Below, in pieces: positions 1 through 8,160 of a DNA stretch of 19,885 bases. The position numbers and the translations under genes are program-made. The notes under the pieces were generated by a model that saw only the letters and a program-made list of their open reading frames with translations, did no database searches and was not told where the DNA came from. The stretch lies in the NCBI GenBank assembly GCA_035551455.1, contig DASZMZ010000298.1, positions 1 to 19,885 of the forward strand, in the 5' to 3' direction. Each line of letters begins with the position of its first letter. Within the stretch, counting starts at the first letter, position 1. This DNA is from Sulfopaludibacter sp035551455. GTDB taxonomy: Bacteria > Acidobacteriota > Terriglobia > Bryobacterales > Bryobacteraceae.

Positions 1-2261
1 TGCGGGTCGGCATTCTCACTGGCGATCACGGCCATCGCGCGGCCATACTGCGATTGAAAGGTCTGGGTGGTGTAAGCATCGTAGAACGGCATGCCGCTTT
101 TAGCGGCGAAATACCACCACTGCACCTCGCCAAATTGCAAATAAGGAGGCACGCCGGCACTGGCCATCAGGCCGGCCATATCGACGTAGACCTGTTGCCA
201 GAATGCGGTGCTGGATGGAGAAAAATTCGTCTGGAGCGCTGGAGTGTTCAGCCAGGCTGCGTCGCCGTTCGGATAGCGCTGCGCAATGGCGGCGGTGGTG
301 GAATCGTCTCCGTTGCCCAACTCCATACTGAAGGAAGTAGTGACGCTGATGGCGACGGCGTGCAGCGTGCGGAAGAAGGCAACGCTCCAATCGCGGCAGG
401 CCCGATTGATTCGCGGCGACGCAACCAGATCGGTCAGCCATTTTCCGTCGACGCCGCCAGCCAGAGATGGTCCGCTGGCCTGTGCGTGAAATTGCGTGCT
501 GTTGGTGGTCACTGTGAACGTGGTGCCATTCGCGGTTGTGCCGATCGCCCGGGAAGTGACCGTGAGAATCGCGCCCGCCGCGCTGGCCCACACACCGGTA
601 GAGCCCGCATTGATCTGCAACGCGAAGCACTGCGCCACGCTTTCCGGGGTGTCGCCGATCAGGTTCACACGGCTGATCGGCGTTCCGCCGACTGTGACGG
701 TGGTGGTCTTGCCGAATTCCGATGTTCCGCTGAAGGTGATGGTGGCAAAGGGGAACGCGAAGCCGGCGGGGACCAACTCATAGAACCACAGCGCTCCGGC
801 GTAATGATTCACGCGGCCGCGGAAACCGAGAGTCTGAATCAGCCACGCCGTCCGCTCCGGCGCGATGGCGATGGAATGGAGCGTGTCCCAATCCGTGGCG
901 AGACTCGTGGCCGGAACCGTGTCACAAACCGGAATGCTGCTGCTCGCGACCACGACGTCCAGAAAGTCAAAATAAAAGTACGAGTTCGCTGGACCCGCGT
1001 GAGTGATGGTCACCGTGTGCGGCGCATTTCCCGCGAACTGACCCAGAGGAATACGCACCAGCACATCTTCGCCTGACAGAATGCGGCGGCCGTCCTGGTA
1101 GTACGCGAGTTGTAATTGAACGTGCTGCACCGCGTTGCCGTCCACCTGGACCGTGACCATGGCCCCTGTGTCCGCGTATCGCGCGCCGAGGTACAGCGAA
1201 TGTCCGGCAGCCGCGGTATAGGTACAGCGCACTGTGTCGCCCAACGTCGTGGTCAAGTGAATCGAGCCGCCCGAGAAATTCCCGCGAGCCTCAGACCATG
1301 CCCCGTGATACAGCAGCGAGGTCGAATCATCTTCGATGCGCCGGGACCCCGGTCCTGCCACGCTGTACGCGAGCCCGGTTCCGGTAACCGTCCAATCGGT
1401 CAGTTCTGCTGAGAACTCGGTGCGTTGAAAAGCGCCGGGCTGAACGTCGGCGGCCCACGTCCACCGCAGTTTGCGTACGTTCGTTGCCGGGACTGTGGTG
1501 CCGTGAATATCCTTCAAGCTGCTGAAGTCCAGATTGATTTGCCAGCAAGTGGGCGATGTCCCGCCGTTGAACATCGCCCACGCCTGCGCCCACGATTCGG
1601 TGCATGCCCCATGCACGGTACCGTAGACGCCAACTCGATTTCCATTCGTGCCCGCCATTCCCAGATATGTCAAAACAATCAGACTGCCGCTGGAAACGGC
1701 CGTGACGCCGCTGGTGGCCTGGTTCGCGGTAATGGCCGCTGCCAGGGACGTGAGCGCGGTTGCGATGGTGTCGCTTCCGCTGATCAGGTGGTTGAAATGC
1801 TGATCGAGCCAGGCCAGTTCGATATAGTCTCCCGCAGCGGGTGTGCCCTGCAGTTCAAACTGGACTGTGGGCGCCGCGTAAGTGCCCGCGGAGCCGGTGG
1901 CATACTGCGCCAGCGGCACCTGATACAGAGTCTCCACGCCGCTGTTCTCAGACCATACGCGCAGATACGGCCAATCCACCGTCGGCCACAAAACGGAATC
2001 CAACGGAATGCAGCCGGTGCGCGTTTCTTTGTACGTGAGACGGACGCCGCTGAGGTCGCCGTCGGGCAGATTGCGCAGCAGCGGATGCTCGAACACGTTA
2101 TCGCGATTCCATTCCACCACAGCCCAATCGAACTGCTCGCGCCAGCAGCCGGAGACGGTCAAGCCGGTCGCACTCGTCTGACTCAGCGCCGCGATAGCCG
2201 AGGGCTGCCGGAAGTAACATTGCAAGTCGCGGTCTGGACGGAGTTTGGATAGGTCCGCCAT
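1..2261 (-). CDS. Giant phage tail fibre/tip protein, 3' end beyond window
   Basis: An uninterrupted minus-strand frame of 753 codons runs from an ATG at 2261 off the left edge. It begins MADLSKLRPDRDLQ and overlaps the stop of the upstream hub gene by one base (TGATG), a sign of translational coupling. Two related beta-rich modules lie at about residues 145-225 and 505-585. Both read like a tail-protein repeat: an 'extra' helix with TIATALTSLAAAI or TPESVAQCFALQI, then a strand with a T/V-rich core. Between them is a beta-sandwich-like part with SVAGPGSRRIEDD, and a conserved-looking block LGFRGRVNHYAGALWFYEL near residue 475. Near residue 711 is an aromatic motif GEVQWWYF (Glu712), which resembles the acid/base region of TIM-barrel glycoside hydrolases; that is an inference. 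The likely role is distal tail fibre or host-surface binding, perhaps with polysaccharide cleavage. It is sure to be coding and probably a tail protein; the enzymatic idea is weak. Confidence 0.8.
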   Translation of the reverse strand, partial: MADLSKLRPDRDLQCYFRQPSAIAALSQTSATGLTVSGCWREQFDWAVVEWNRDNVFEHPLLRNLPDGDLSGVRLTYKETRTGCIPLDSVLWPTVDWPYLRVWSENSGVETLYQVPLAQYATGSAGTYAAPTVQFELQGTPAAGDYIELAWLDQHFNHLISGSDTIATALTSLAAAITANQATSGVTAVSSGSLIVLTYLGMAGTNGNRVGVYGTVHGACTESWAQAWAMFNGGTSPTCWQINLDFSSLKDIHGTTVPATNVRKLRWTWAADVQPGAFQRTEFSAELTDWTVTGTGLAYSVAGPGSRRIEDDSTSLLYHGAWSEARGNFSGGSIHLTTTLGDTVRCTYTAAAGHSLYLGARYADTGAMVTVQVDGNAVQHVQLQLAYYQDGRRILSGEDVLVRIPLGQFAGNAPHTVTITHAGPANSYFYFDFLDVVVASSSIPVCDTVPATSLATDWDTLHSIAIAPERTAWLIQTLGFRGRVNHYAGALWFYELVPAGFAFPFATITFSGTSEFGKTTTVTVGGTPISRVNLIGDTPESVAQCFALQINAGSTGVWASAAGAILTVTSRAIGTTANGTTFTVTTNSTQFHAQASGPSLAGGVDGKWLTDLVASPRINRACRDWSVAFFRTLHAVAISVTTSFSMELGNGDDSTTAAIAQRYPNGDAAWLNTPALQTNFSPSSTAFWQQVYVDMAGLMASAGVPPYLQFGEVQWWYFAAKSGMPFYDAYTTQTFQSQYGRAMAVIASENADP

Positions 2262-5200
2262 CAGAGTCGCACCACCACAGTCAGATCCGCGCCCGGATAC
2301 GTGGAGCCCACCGACAGCACTGAGAGTGTGATTTGGGACTGCTGTTCCAGCGGTGGAAGCGTCAGACCGCTGACGCTGCTGGATACCATCAGTCCTGGCT
2401 GAAACGTGCACTGACAGTATGGCGCGCCGTTTACGTTTACCTGGAACTGCACCGCTGCGTCCGCGGCCGTTCCCAGTACGCCGTAGATGTCGCGGACCGA
2501 GCGCTTGGAATCGACAACCACCGGCGGCGTCGCCGATAGCTCAACCGCCAAATACCCGTCCACTTGCAGAGAATACTGGCCGCCCGCGTACGTGCGAAGT
2601 CCGTTGTCCACCGAATGCGTCAGCGCAATTGTTGCCGTGGGACTCTCGCCTTTGCTGTTAGTCACGAACAATTGCGCGCCGCCGATCCGCACATCGGGCA
2701 TCACGATGGGGTAACTCCAACTGCCGCTGTAAGGACTCCCAAAGAATCCTTTCGGAAACGCCGCGATCACCGTCTTCAGTGACAGGTGGTATACGGCTGC
2801 CGCCGCGCTGTGGTCTGCCGCCTGCGTTCCGAGTATTCCACGAGTCACCGTATACTGCGCGCCCTGTACACCCGTGACCTGCATGATTTCGGCGTCGATC
2901 TGGATCATGTCGCCCGCACCCGCGGGACCAGCCAGATTCAGAGTGACCGACGTATCGGCGGTCGCGAGCGAGCCTCCCAGCGAAAACTGAGACAGCCCCA
3001 GAAGTTCGTCCCAGTAGTACATGGTCAGCGTCGCCGCCGATATGGTGTGCGTGTTGTCCAGTTGCGGAAAGGATACGCCGCTCAGTGTGACCACGCCGCT
3101 GCCTGACGCGGTCGACAGACCGAAGAAGGGAGCCGGCGCCACGTCCAGGTCTGCGCCCCCGGAGCCTCCGATCTGCCATCGTGTCACCAGCGACAACTCC
3201 GGAGCGCACTCAACATCGTTGACGTTGGCCGCGCGTCCCGTGACCTGCACGACTTCTCCCGCGCGATTCGGAATCGAGAACTGCACCGGGCTGCTCTTCG
3301 TGAGCGCGCCGAAATGCCAGCCCGCCTCCGTCACGGCGAAGAAGCTGGTAGCGTCAGGTTCCACTACCCAAGGCCGCACGGTGGTCAGGCTGGTCGCGTC
3401 GTTTGCGGCGATAGCTTGCTCCTGACCCGCGCCCTTTCCCCGCGTGATCCGCAAAGTCATGCCTCGATATGCATTCGCATCCATCGCCAGGGTCTGATTC
3501 GAGACACTCGAGGCAGCGTGCGCAGTCACTGCGATCTCCGGCTGAATCTCCATGCGCCAGTAAAAGTTGGCGTGGTCGAAGTTGGCGTCAGGTGGCGAGA
3601 CCAGTTCCTCCGGCAGGCCGGTATCGACGAACTGTGCGGCGGGCGCTTGGTTGGATGCAATGCGGTACATCGCCGCCGGAGTCACTCCGCGATACGCGTG
3701 GAAGGTCGCGGTGCCTGGGGCGAAACTGAGGCCTGCGATCGTGACCTTGCTCTCGTCCGCGGTCACAATCGCGCGCACCAGGAATGACAGTGAACTTTCA
3801 TTGCCCGCGCTATCCACCGCGCAAACCGCGTAGTAGGCTACCTGCCCACCTTTCAGCGAGCCGCCAGTCTCCACCAGCGGGGTCAGCCCGATCAGCGGCA
3901 CGCCCGGTCCGGTCCCCGACTGCACAGCGGGCGCGGTGAAACTCACGCTCGCGGTCGACTCCATCGTGCCATCGTCGGCCGTCGTGTCCGACTCTACGAT
4001 GCCAAACTGCACGTCACCATCGCCATCCACCAAACTGCCCAGAAGAGGGCGGGGAAGTCCGATTCCGCTGCTGCCCTGTTGGCCCGACCCGGGCGCCGTA
4101 CTCTGCCCATTCGAATCGGCGTACCACGCGTCGTCGTGAATCTGCGCAGTAATCACCGCGGTCCGATAGTTAGTCGCGGGCGAGATCTTCGAAACGCGAA
4201 ACGGCTGACGAACGAAGCCTTCTTTCAGGTAAGTCAGAGTGATCAAATCCCCCGGCTGAACGCCGAATGCCCGCACGCTGGTTTCGAACTCGACGTGGGT
4301 ATTGCCCCGCACGGACTTATCGAGTTGGAATTTGAGAATGCGAGCCGCCTGGTCATAATTCGCCAGCCCCACCGCCATCAGCGTGGACGTCACCTGCTGC
4401 CCGGCGCGGGCGATGTCGTCCGCGTCCACCACAGAGTAACTGTCCTGCTGATACGCGTTCAGCCCGTCCTGGAAATCCACGTTGAAGCTATTGGGCGTAT
4501 CGCAGATGGCGCGCGAGTAGACCGTCACGCTGGGTTCGCCGCTTTGCCGCCGCAGGATGCCCGAGAAACCGTTGCTGCCGTCGCCAAATTCGTAAGACGG
4601 CCAACCGGCGTTCAACAGTTCCTTACTGTTCGACCATGCCGGCTTCGACGGAGCTTGCAGCGCGGCGGTATTCTCCACGCGCAATTGCAACATTCCGCCG
4701 CTGCCGTAAGTGAGGAACAATCGAGCCGCGTTGCGAACCCCGCGAATCACGTCGCCGGCGCTGCGACGCTTCTGGATCGTCACATTGCATTGGAATCTCG
4801 GCACGGAAATAGGATTGCCGTTCAGGTCCGTGGTGGCCAGCGGCACATCGCAGTACGCCGCCGACGCGGAGAAACTGGCAAGATCGATTTCCGCGGCGCT
4901 CCATCCACTGCGACGAAGAACGTCCAGCAGGATCCACGCTGGATTGCTGGAGAACCGATCTCCGCTATAGGTTCCGTCCGCGCCGTATGTCGCCACCACC
5001 AGGCCCTGCGCCAGCACCTTCACCGACGGGAGCGAGTTGCCGTCATTCAAACGATTCGGCACCACCACCGACAGGTAGGCCATACTGCCGTAAGGGTCGC
5101 CCGCCGGATTGCCTCCGCCATCGGTGAAGTTGCCGTCGTATGCGCCGTCGCGAGTGCCCAGGGTTGGGATGTTGTACCATCCGGTTCCCGTCATGTTAGT

Positions 5201-6133
5201 GCCCGGGATGCCGAGCGGAATCTCCACGCCGTTCACCAGTACGGTGAGTACACCTTGCATTTGGCCGATGCCCAGCAGGACTTCCATGCGCGTCAGGTTG
5301 CCGTCGTTGCGCGCGAACACAGTGAGCGGCTCGTACCACGCGGTGCCGTACACCATCGGTACGAAGTCGTTGTACCGCGCCTGATTGACCGAGATCGCGG
5401 ACGTCGACCAGTCCTTGCCATACCCGCGCACCGCAATCGCGCTCGGCACGAAGTCCAGTCCGCCGAAACGCTGCGACATGCCCCGGGCCTGGCAGTCCGT
5501 CCGCGTGTATCCACAGGATGTGAAGGGCTCGCTGTCATTGAGCAGACCCGCGCCGCCCTGCACTCCAGCCGAGTAGCCGCAGCGATAGTACAACGAATAT
5601 TTGCCGTCAGCGCCGCCGTCCGCTGCTTCCGTCCGCTGTGCCGGCGTCGCCGGAAAGTTCCAAGGACACCGCCGCTGAATCCGCACTTCCGGCAGCAGCA
5701 GTCGCTGCAGATTCATCCGATTGGTGGCGGTCAGACGCAGCGTCGCTTCCTTGATCTGGTCGGGCGGATTGCAGATTCCCTGGAACACCACCGTGGCGTC
5801 GGTCAACGCCGCGTCGTTCCGCAGATCGTAAAACAGGAAGCTCACCGTCAGGCGCGCGCCTTTCCATCCGGTGGCGCGCTCGATTTCCGAAAAATACGAG
5901 TCGGCATTCGCCAGCACCAGCGAGATGCGAGGGCTGCCGTCCACACCCTGGTCGGAAGCCGTTTGAATGTCGAAAGAACTATGCTGGAGCACTCGCGCGT
6001 GGTAGCGTATTCCGCCTACTGTCACCGCGTGAGTGCTCCAGTGTTCACTCTGGCCGTCCGCCAGTATGCAGTCGAACACGATAATCGGGGCGTCCGAAAC
6101 TGCCTCTTCTTTCAGCTCAGAGATGATTTGCAT
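2261..6133 (-). CDS. Tail hub/tip protein: gpL-like Fe-S part fused to gpJ-like hub
   Basis: This 1290-aa protein has the layout of a central tail hub at the tip of a non-contractile tail. Residues 1-150 form a beta-rich DUF2163/BR0599 or gpL-like N-terminus. Cysteines 156, 185, 207 and 214 follow; the last three are spaced C-x21-C-x6-C, close to the [4Fe-4S] cysteine pattern known in lambda gpL. QRFGG follows, as in that family. Residues ~225-672 look like the hub of gpJ/GTA type, with NPAWILLDVLRRSG (398-411) and FGVQPGDLITLTY (623-635). Residues ~725-830 resemble a fibronectin type III domain (YYAVCAVDSAGNESSLS). The C-terminal 450 residues are beta-rich and unassigned. The ATG at 6133 overlaps the end of the upstream gene by 17 bp. 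The tail-hub role is fairly sure; Fe-S binding is inferred from spacing only. Confidence 0.85.
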   Translation of the reverse strand: MQIISELKEEAVSDAPIIVFDCILADGQSEHWSTHAVTVGGIRYHARVLQHSSFDIQTASDQGVDGSPRISLVLANADSYFSEIERATGWKGARLTVSFLFYDLRNDAALTDATVVFQGICNPPDQIKEATLRLTATNRMNLQRLLLPEVRIQRRCPWNFPATPAQRTEAADGGADGKYSLYYRCGYSAGVQGGAGLLNDSEPFTSCGYTRTDCQARGMSQRFGGLDFVPSAIAVRGYGKDWSTSAISVNQARYNDFVPMVYGTAWYEPLTVFARNDGNLTRMEVLLGIGQMQGVLTVLVNGVEIPLGIPGTNMTGTGWYNIPTLGTRDGAYDGNFTDGGGNPAGDPYGSMAYLSVVVPNRLNDGNSLPSVKVLAQGLVVATYGADGTYSGDRFSSNPAWILLDVLRRSGWSAAEIDLASFSASAAYCDVPLATTDLNGNPISVPRFQCNVTIQKRRSAGDVIRGVRNAARLFLTYGSGGMLQLRVENTAALQAPSKPAWSNSKELLNAGWPSYEFGDGSNGFSGILRRQSGEPSVTVYSRAICDTPNSFNVDFQDGLNAYQQDSYSVVDADDIARAGQQVTSTLMAVGLANYDQAARILKFQLDKSVRGNTHVEFETSVRAFGVQPGDLITLTYLKEGFVRQPFRVSKISPATNYRTAVITAQIHDDAWYADSNGQSTAPGSGQQGSSGIGLPRPLLGSLVDGDGDVQFGIVESDTTADDGTMESTASVSFTAPAVQSGTGPGVPLIGLTPLVETGGSLKGGQVAYYAVCAVDSAGNESSLSFLVRAIVTADESKVTIAGLSFAPGTATFHAYRGVTPAAMYRIASNQAPAAQFVDTGLPEELVSPPDANFDHANFYWRMEIQPEIAVTAHAASSVSNQTLAMDANAYRGMTLRITRGKGAGQEQAIAANDATSLTTVRPWVVEPDATSFFAVTEAGWHFGALTKSSPVQFSIPNRAGEVVQVTGRAANVNDVECAPELSLVTRWQIGGSGGADLDVAPAPFFGLSTASGSGVVTLSGVSFPQLDNTHTISAATLTMYYWDELLGLSQFSLGGSLATADTSVTLNLAGPAGAGDMIQIDAEIMQVTGVQGAQYTVTRGILGTQAADHSAAAAVYHLSLKTVIAAFPKGFFGSPYSGSWSYPIVMPDVRIGGAQLFVTNSKGESPTATIALTHSVDNGLRTYAGGQYSLQVDGYLAVELSATPPVVVDSKRSVRDIYGVLGTAADAAVQFQVNVNGAPYCQCTFQPGLMVSSSVSGLTLPPLEQQSQITLSVLSVGSTYPGADLTVVVRL

Positions 6134-6860
6134 AAAGGATATTCACCGTAACTGCATGTCGATTGACGTCGGTAGTGGTGAACGCGAACGCGTCGTCGCG
6201 CAGTCGCGCATTCTCGTACACCCCGCCGGTGGTACTCGGTTTGTATTTCGATGGAGCGGCCTGCGCCTCCACCTGCGGCGCGCTCACGTCCACCACGCCG
6301 CCCGCCGGCAATTCAATTCCGAAAGTGACTCCGGTGCGCGCCAGCGAAATCCTGGTCCAGTCACTCCCCACCGCGAAAGATGCGCGATTCGCCCCCACCA
6401 GGAGAGTGACTGACGTGGGCTGGTCCGCTCGCACCGAAACGCTGAAGCAGTATTGATACTGCGCCGGAGCGTTCAGCGTCTGGGTGATGCTCTGCGGCCC
6501 CGCGCCTGTATTCGCTAGCCGCCAGCTTCCCGTGGCCAGCGTCGCCGTGAGCATGGGACCCCGTGACCACTCGGCGTTGCTCAAGTCCTCGCTCCAGGCC
6601 AGCAGGTTGGCCGTGGGATCCACGAACGTAAAGCCGTTCAGAGATCCCTCCGCAGCCTCGTGGAGCGCCTGTAGCGCCGCGAGTTCCGAGTCACTCAACG
6701 CCGTATAGGCCAGTTGCCACTCGATGGTCCCTCCGGTCGCATCCTCATACGTCACCCTGCTGCCGTCGGCCGCGGTGTTGACTACGCTTCGCGACCGGCG
6801 TCGCTTCTTGATCGGAAACTGACTCAACGCTCCCGTGGAAAGTTGTGGATAGATAAGCAT
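6117..6860 (-). CDS. gpM-like tail tip protein with carbohydrate-binding-like C-terminus
   Basis: Of its 247 aa, residues 1-85 resemble the downstream-neighbour type of phage minor tail protein (lambda gpM/DUF2460-like): P-x-L-x-x-GA-x-x-QFP near the start, ALSDSELAALQALHEAAEGS in the helical part, then FTFVDP. They are paralogous to the 117-aa protein encoded just upstream. The rest (NLLAWSEDLSNAEWSRG, then beta strands with SVTLLVG, DWTRISLA and QVEAQAAPSKYKPST) follows the pattern of lectin or carbohydrate-binding jelly-roll modules found on phage tail proteins. A GGAG ribosome site lies before ATG 6860, and the gene starts 3 bases after the preceding stop. The likely role is in the tail tip plate, joining tube to hub and perhaps binding surface glycans. 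The domain calls rest on pattern recognition only. Confidence 0.75.
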   Translation of the reverse strand: MLIYPQLSTGALSQFPIKKRRRSRSVVNTAADGSRVTYEDATGGTIEWQLAYTALSDSELAALQALHEAAEGSLNGFTFVDPTANLLAWSEDLSNAEWSRGPMLTATLATGSWRLANTGAGPQSITQTLNAPAQYQYCFSVSVRADQPTSVTLLVGANRASFAVGSDWTRISLARTGVTFGIELPAGGVVDVSAPQVEAQAAPSKYKPSTTGGVYENARLRDDAFAFTTTDVNRHAVTVNILYANHL

Positions 6861-6863
6861 TCG

Positions 6864-7217
6864 TTAACTCCGGTTTTCAATCACGGTCAGGGATGTCCGG
6901 CCGCGCATCTCGTCCGTCCACTCCAGGGACAGTTCCTCGCTCGCCAAACTGCAGTTGGCATGTACCGCGCCGTCCCACGGGTCGGTAAAGGAAAACGTTC
7001 CGCACTGTCCCTGGTTTTGCACGAAGAAGTATTCCACCGCAGCCATCTCACTCTCGTCGAGCGCATCCAGCCGGATGGTCCAACGACGCAGGGGCTCGGC
7101 CCAGCCGCGATATCGCTGCTCGCCGCCATCCACGAAGCGCAGAGTCTGATTCTGAAACTGCACATTCTTCGTCGCTGGATATTGCGCCACCGCGCCGCTC
7201 TTCAATTTCGGAAACAT
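6864..7217 (-). CDS. Minor tail protein, lambda gpM-like
   Basis: A 117-aa protein. Its length and motifs fit the phage minor tail protein M family (about 110 aa): TLRFVDGGEQRYRGW matches the usual 'F-x-DG-x-x-QR' turn, WTIRLDALDESEMAAVEYFF the helical part, and GTFSFTDPWDG the final strand. In lambda, gpM sits between the tape measure and gpL and helps build the tail tip; the gene order here is the same (tape measure, M, hub). A GGAGG ribosome site precedes ATG 7217 by about nine bases. It is paralogous to the N-terminal half of the next gene, so this cluster has two M-like subunits in tandem. Confidence 0.75.
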   Translation of the reverse strand: MFPKLKSGAVAQYPATKNVQFQNQTLRFVDGGEQRYRGWAEPLRRWTIRLDALDESEMAAVEYFFVQNQGQCGTFSFTDPWDGAVHANCSLASEELSLEWTDEMRGRTSLTVIENRS

Positions 7218-7235
7218 GTTGGATTGGCCTCCCTC

Positions 7236-7850
7236 TTACAGTTCGTTCACCACGTCATTCAGGGAGCTCAGGTTCAACATCGCCCCCCGCACCGCCTGCG
7301 CGATCTCACCGCTGTAATCCATGAACGAGCGCGCATCCATGGCCTGCACGTTCACGGTCACTTGCGGAGCGGCCGCGCCCCCGCCGCCTCCGGAACCCGC
7401 GGCCGGCGAGTATGCTCGCGGCGCCCCCGTCTGGTCGAAGTCCGACGCTGCCAGTCCGCCTCCCGTCTCCGCACTCTGAAACGAAATCGCCGAGGGCATG
7501 GCGTACTTCTCCAGTGCCGGTGGCGCCTCCGAGCCGCCACCGAACAGGCCGACCAGTCCCGTGATCAGCGGCACAATTCCCAACCCGCCCTCCAGGAATG
7601 TGGATGCGATCGAACCCACGCTGGGGCCTCCATCGCTGCCGCTGCTGGAACTCGTACTGCTGCCGCCGCGGGTGTTCGTCCCCGCCGGAGTCGCCGCCGC
7701 GGGCGCGCCCGCCATTTGCGCCGATACCTGGCTCAACTGCTTCACGGTCTCTGTTAGGGACTGCGTCAGTTCCGCGCCGCCTCCCGCCGTGTTTTCTTGA
7801 AACAGCCCTTCAAACGCCTGCATCAGGACTTCTGTGTTGCCGGCCATCAT
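7236..7850 (-). CDS. Very short tail tape measure-like protein
   Basis: This 204-aa protein sits where siphophages carry the tape measure gene, between the frameshifted tail chaperone and gpM. Residues 1-47 are helical, 48-77 are Ala/Gly/Ser/Thr-rich linker, and 78-105 form a hydrophobic Gly-rich segment (FLEGGLGIVPLITGLVGLFG), as in the membrane-active parts of tape measures. The C-terminus (VTVNVQAMDARSFMDYSGEI, about 164-183) resembles tape measure C-termini. Tape measures are usually 600-1500 aa; the gene transfer agent of Rhodobacter is a known short case of about 220 aa. Tail length scales with this protein, so the tail should be very short. GGAGGTG lies just ahead of two adjacent ATGs (7850, 7847); the second has better spacing. 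It overlaps the frameshift frame by 41 bp. The role is inferred from position and composition. Confidence 0.65.
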   Translation of the reverse strand: MMAGNTEVLMQAFEGLFQENTAGGGAELTQSLTETVKQLSQVSAQMAGAPAAATPAGTNTRGGSSTSSSSGSDGGPSVGSIASTFLEGGLGIVPLITGLVGLFGGGSEAPPALEKYAMPSAISFQSAETGGGLAASDFDQTGAPRAYSPAAGSGGGGGAAAPQVTVNVQAMDARSFMDYSGEIAQAVRGAMLNLSSLNDVVNEL

Positions 7851-8160
7851 TCACCTCCGCTAACGTTTTCTCCAGAAGGACGAATGCATCCACCTGGCGC
7901 GCGCTCAACCGCTCGGAGCTGCCGCCCATTCGCCTCCATACCAGGAACTCCTCCACCAGTGCCTCGCTTTCCGCCGCGATGTACGACTTCGGGCACTCGT
8001 CCAGCCAGACGCCCTTGCGACCCCACACCGGAGGCCCACCCGCCGGCCATTTTTCAAGCAGCCAGCCGCAGCGGCGTTTCTGTTCCAGGCCGTTCTTTCG
8101 GCATACGTCGCACCTCCAGCCGGCCTGGTTGGACAGTTGAAAATGAAAGGCGACAATCAG
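7810..8160 (-). CDS. Tail chaperone C-terminal extension reached by -1 frameshift (gpGT-like)
   Basis: This frame is open from the slippery heptamer at 8166-8160 to a stop at 7812-7810 and adds 116 residues to the 121-aa chaperone, giving a 237-aa fusion. It starts LIVAFHFQLSNQAGWRCDVC. There is no ATG, GTG or TTG in frame before a GTG at 8028, yet the first 44 codons look protein-like and carry three of four cysteines. That argues against an independent gene and for frameshift expression. Cysteines at residues 17, 20, 31 and 56 of the extension (C-x2-C-x10-C-x24-C) suggest a zinc site. In lambda, the T part of gpGT binds tail tube subunits while G binds the tape measure; the same job is likely here. 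Annotation pipelines would probably call only 7810-8028. The ORF is clearly seen; the zinc site is inferred. Confidence 0.75.
   Translation of the reverse strand: MIVAFHFQLSNQAGWRCDVCRKNGLEQKRRCGWLLEKWPAGGPPVWGRKGVWLDECPKSYIAAESEALVEEFLVWRRMGGSSERLSARQVDAFVLLEKTLAEVNDGRQHRSPDAGV

Noticed and set aside
54..2252. Several plus-strand ORFs (54-1076, 1425-2252) and short minus ORFs (100-630, 1327-1605)
   Set aside because: All overlap the 753-codon open minus frame, which alone has sensible composition and a coupled start.
4079..6151. 690-codon plus-strand ORF opposite the hub gene
   Set aside because: Arg/His-rich composition with no recognisable motif; it lies fully antisense to a hub gene with clear phage motifs. 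High GC makes such antisense frames common.
7810..8028. Independent 72-aa gene starting at GTG 8028
   Set aside because: The same frame continues upstream for 44 protein-like codons with Cys motifs right to the slippery heptamer, and no ribosome site is seen before the GTG.
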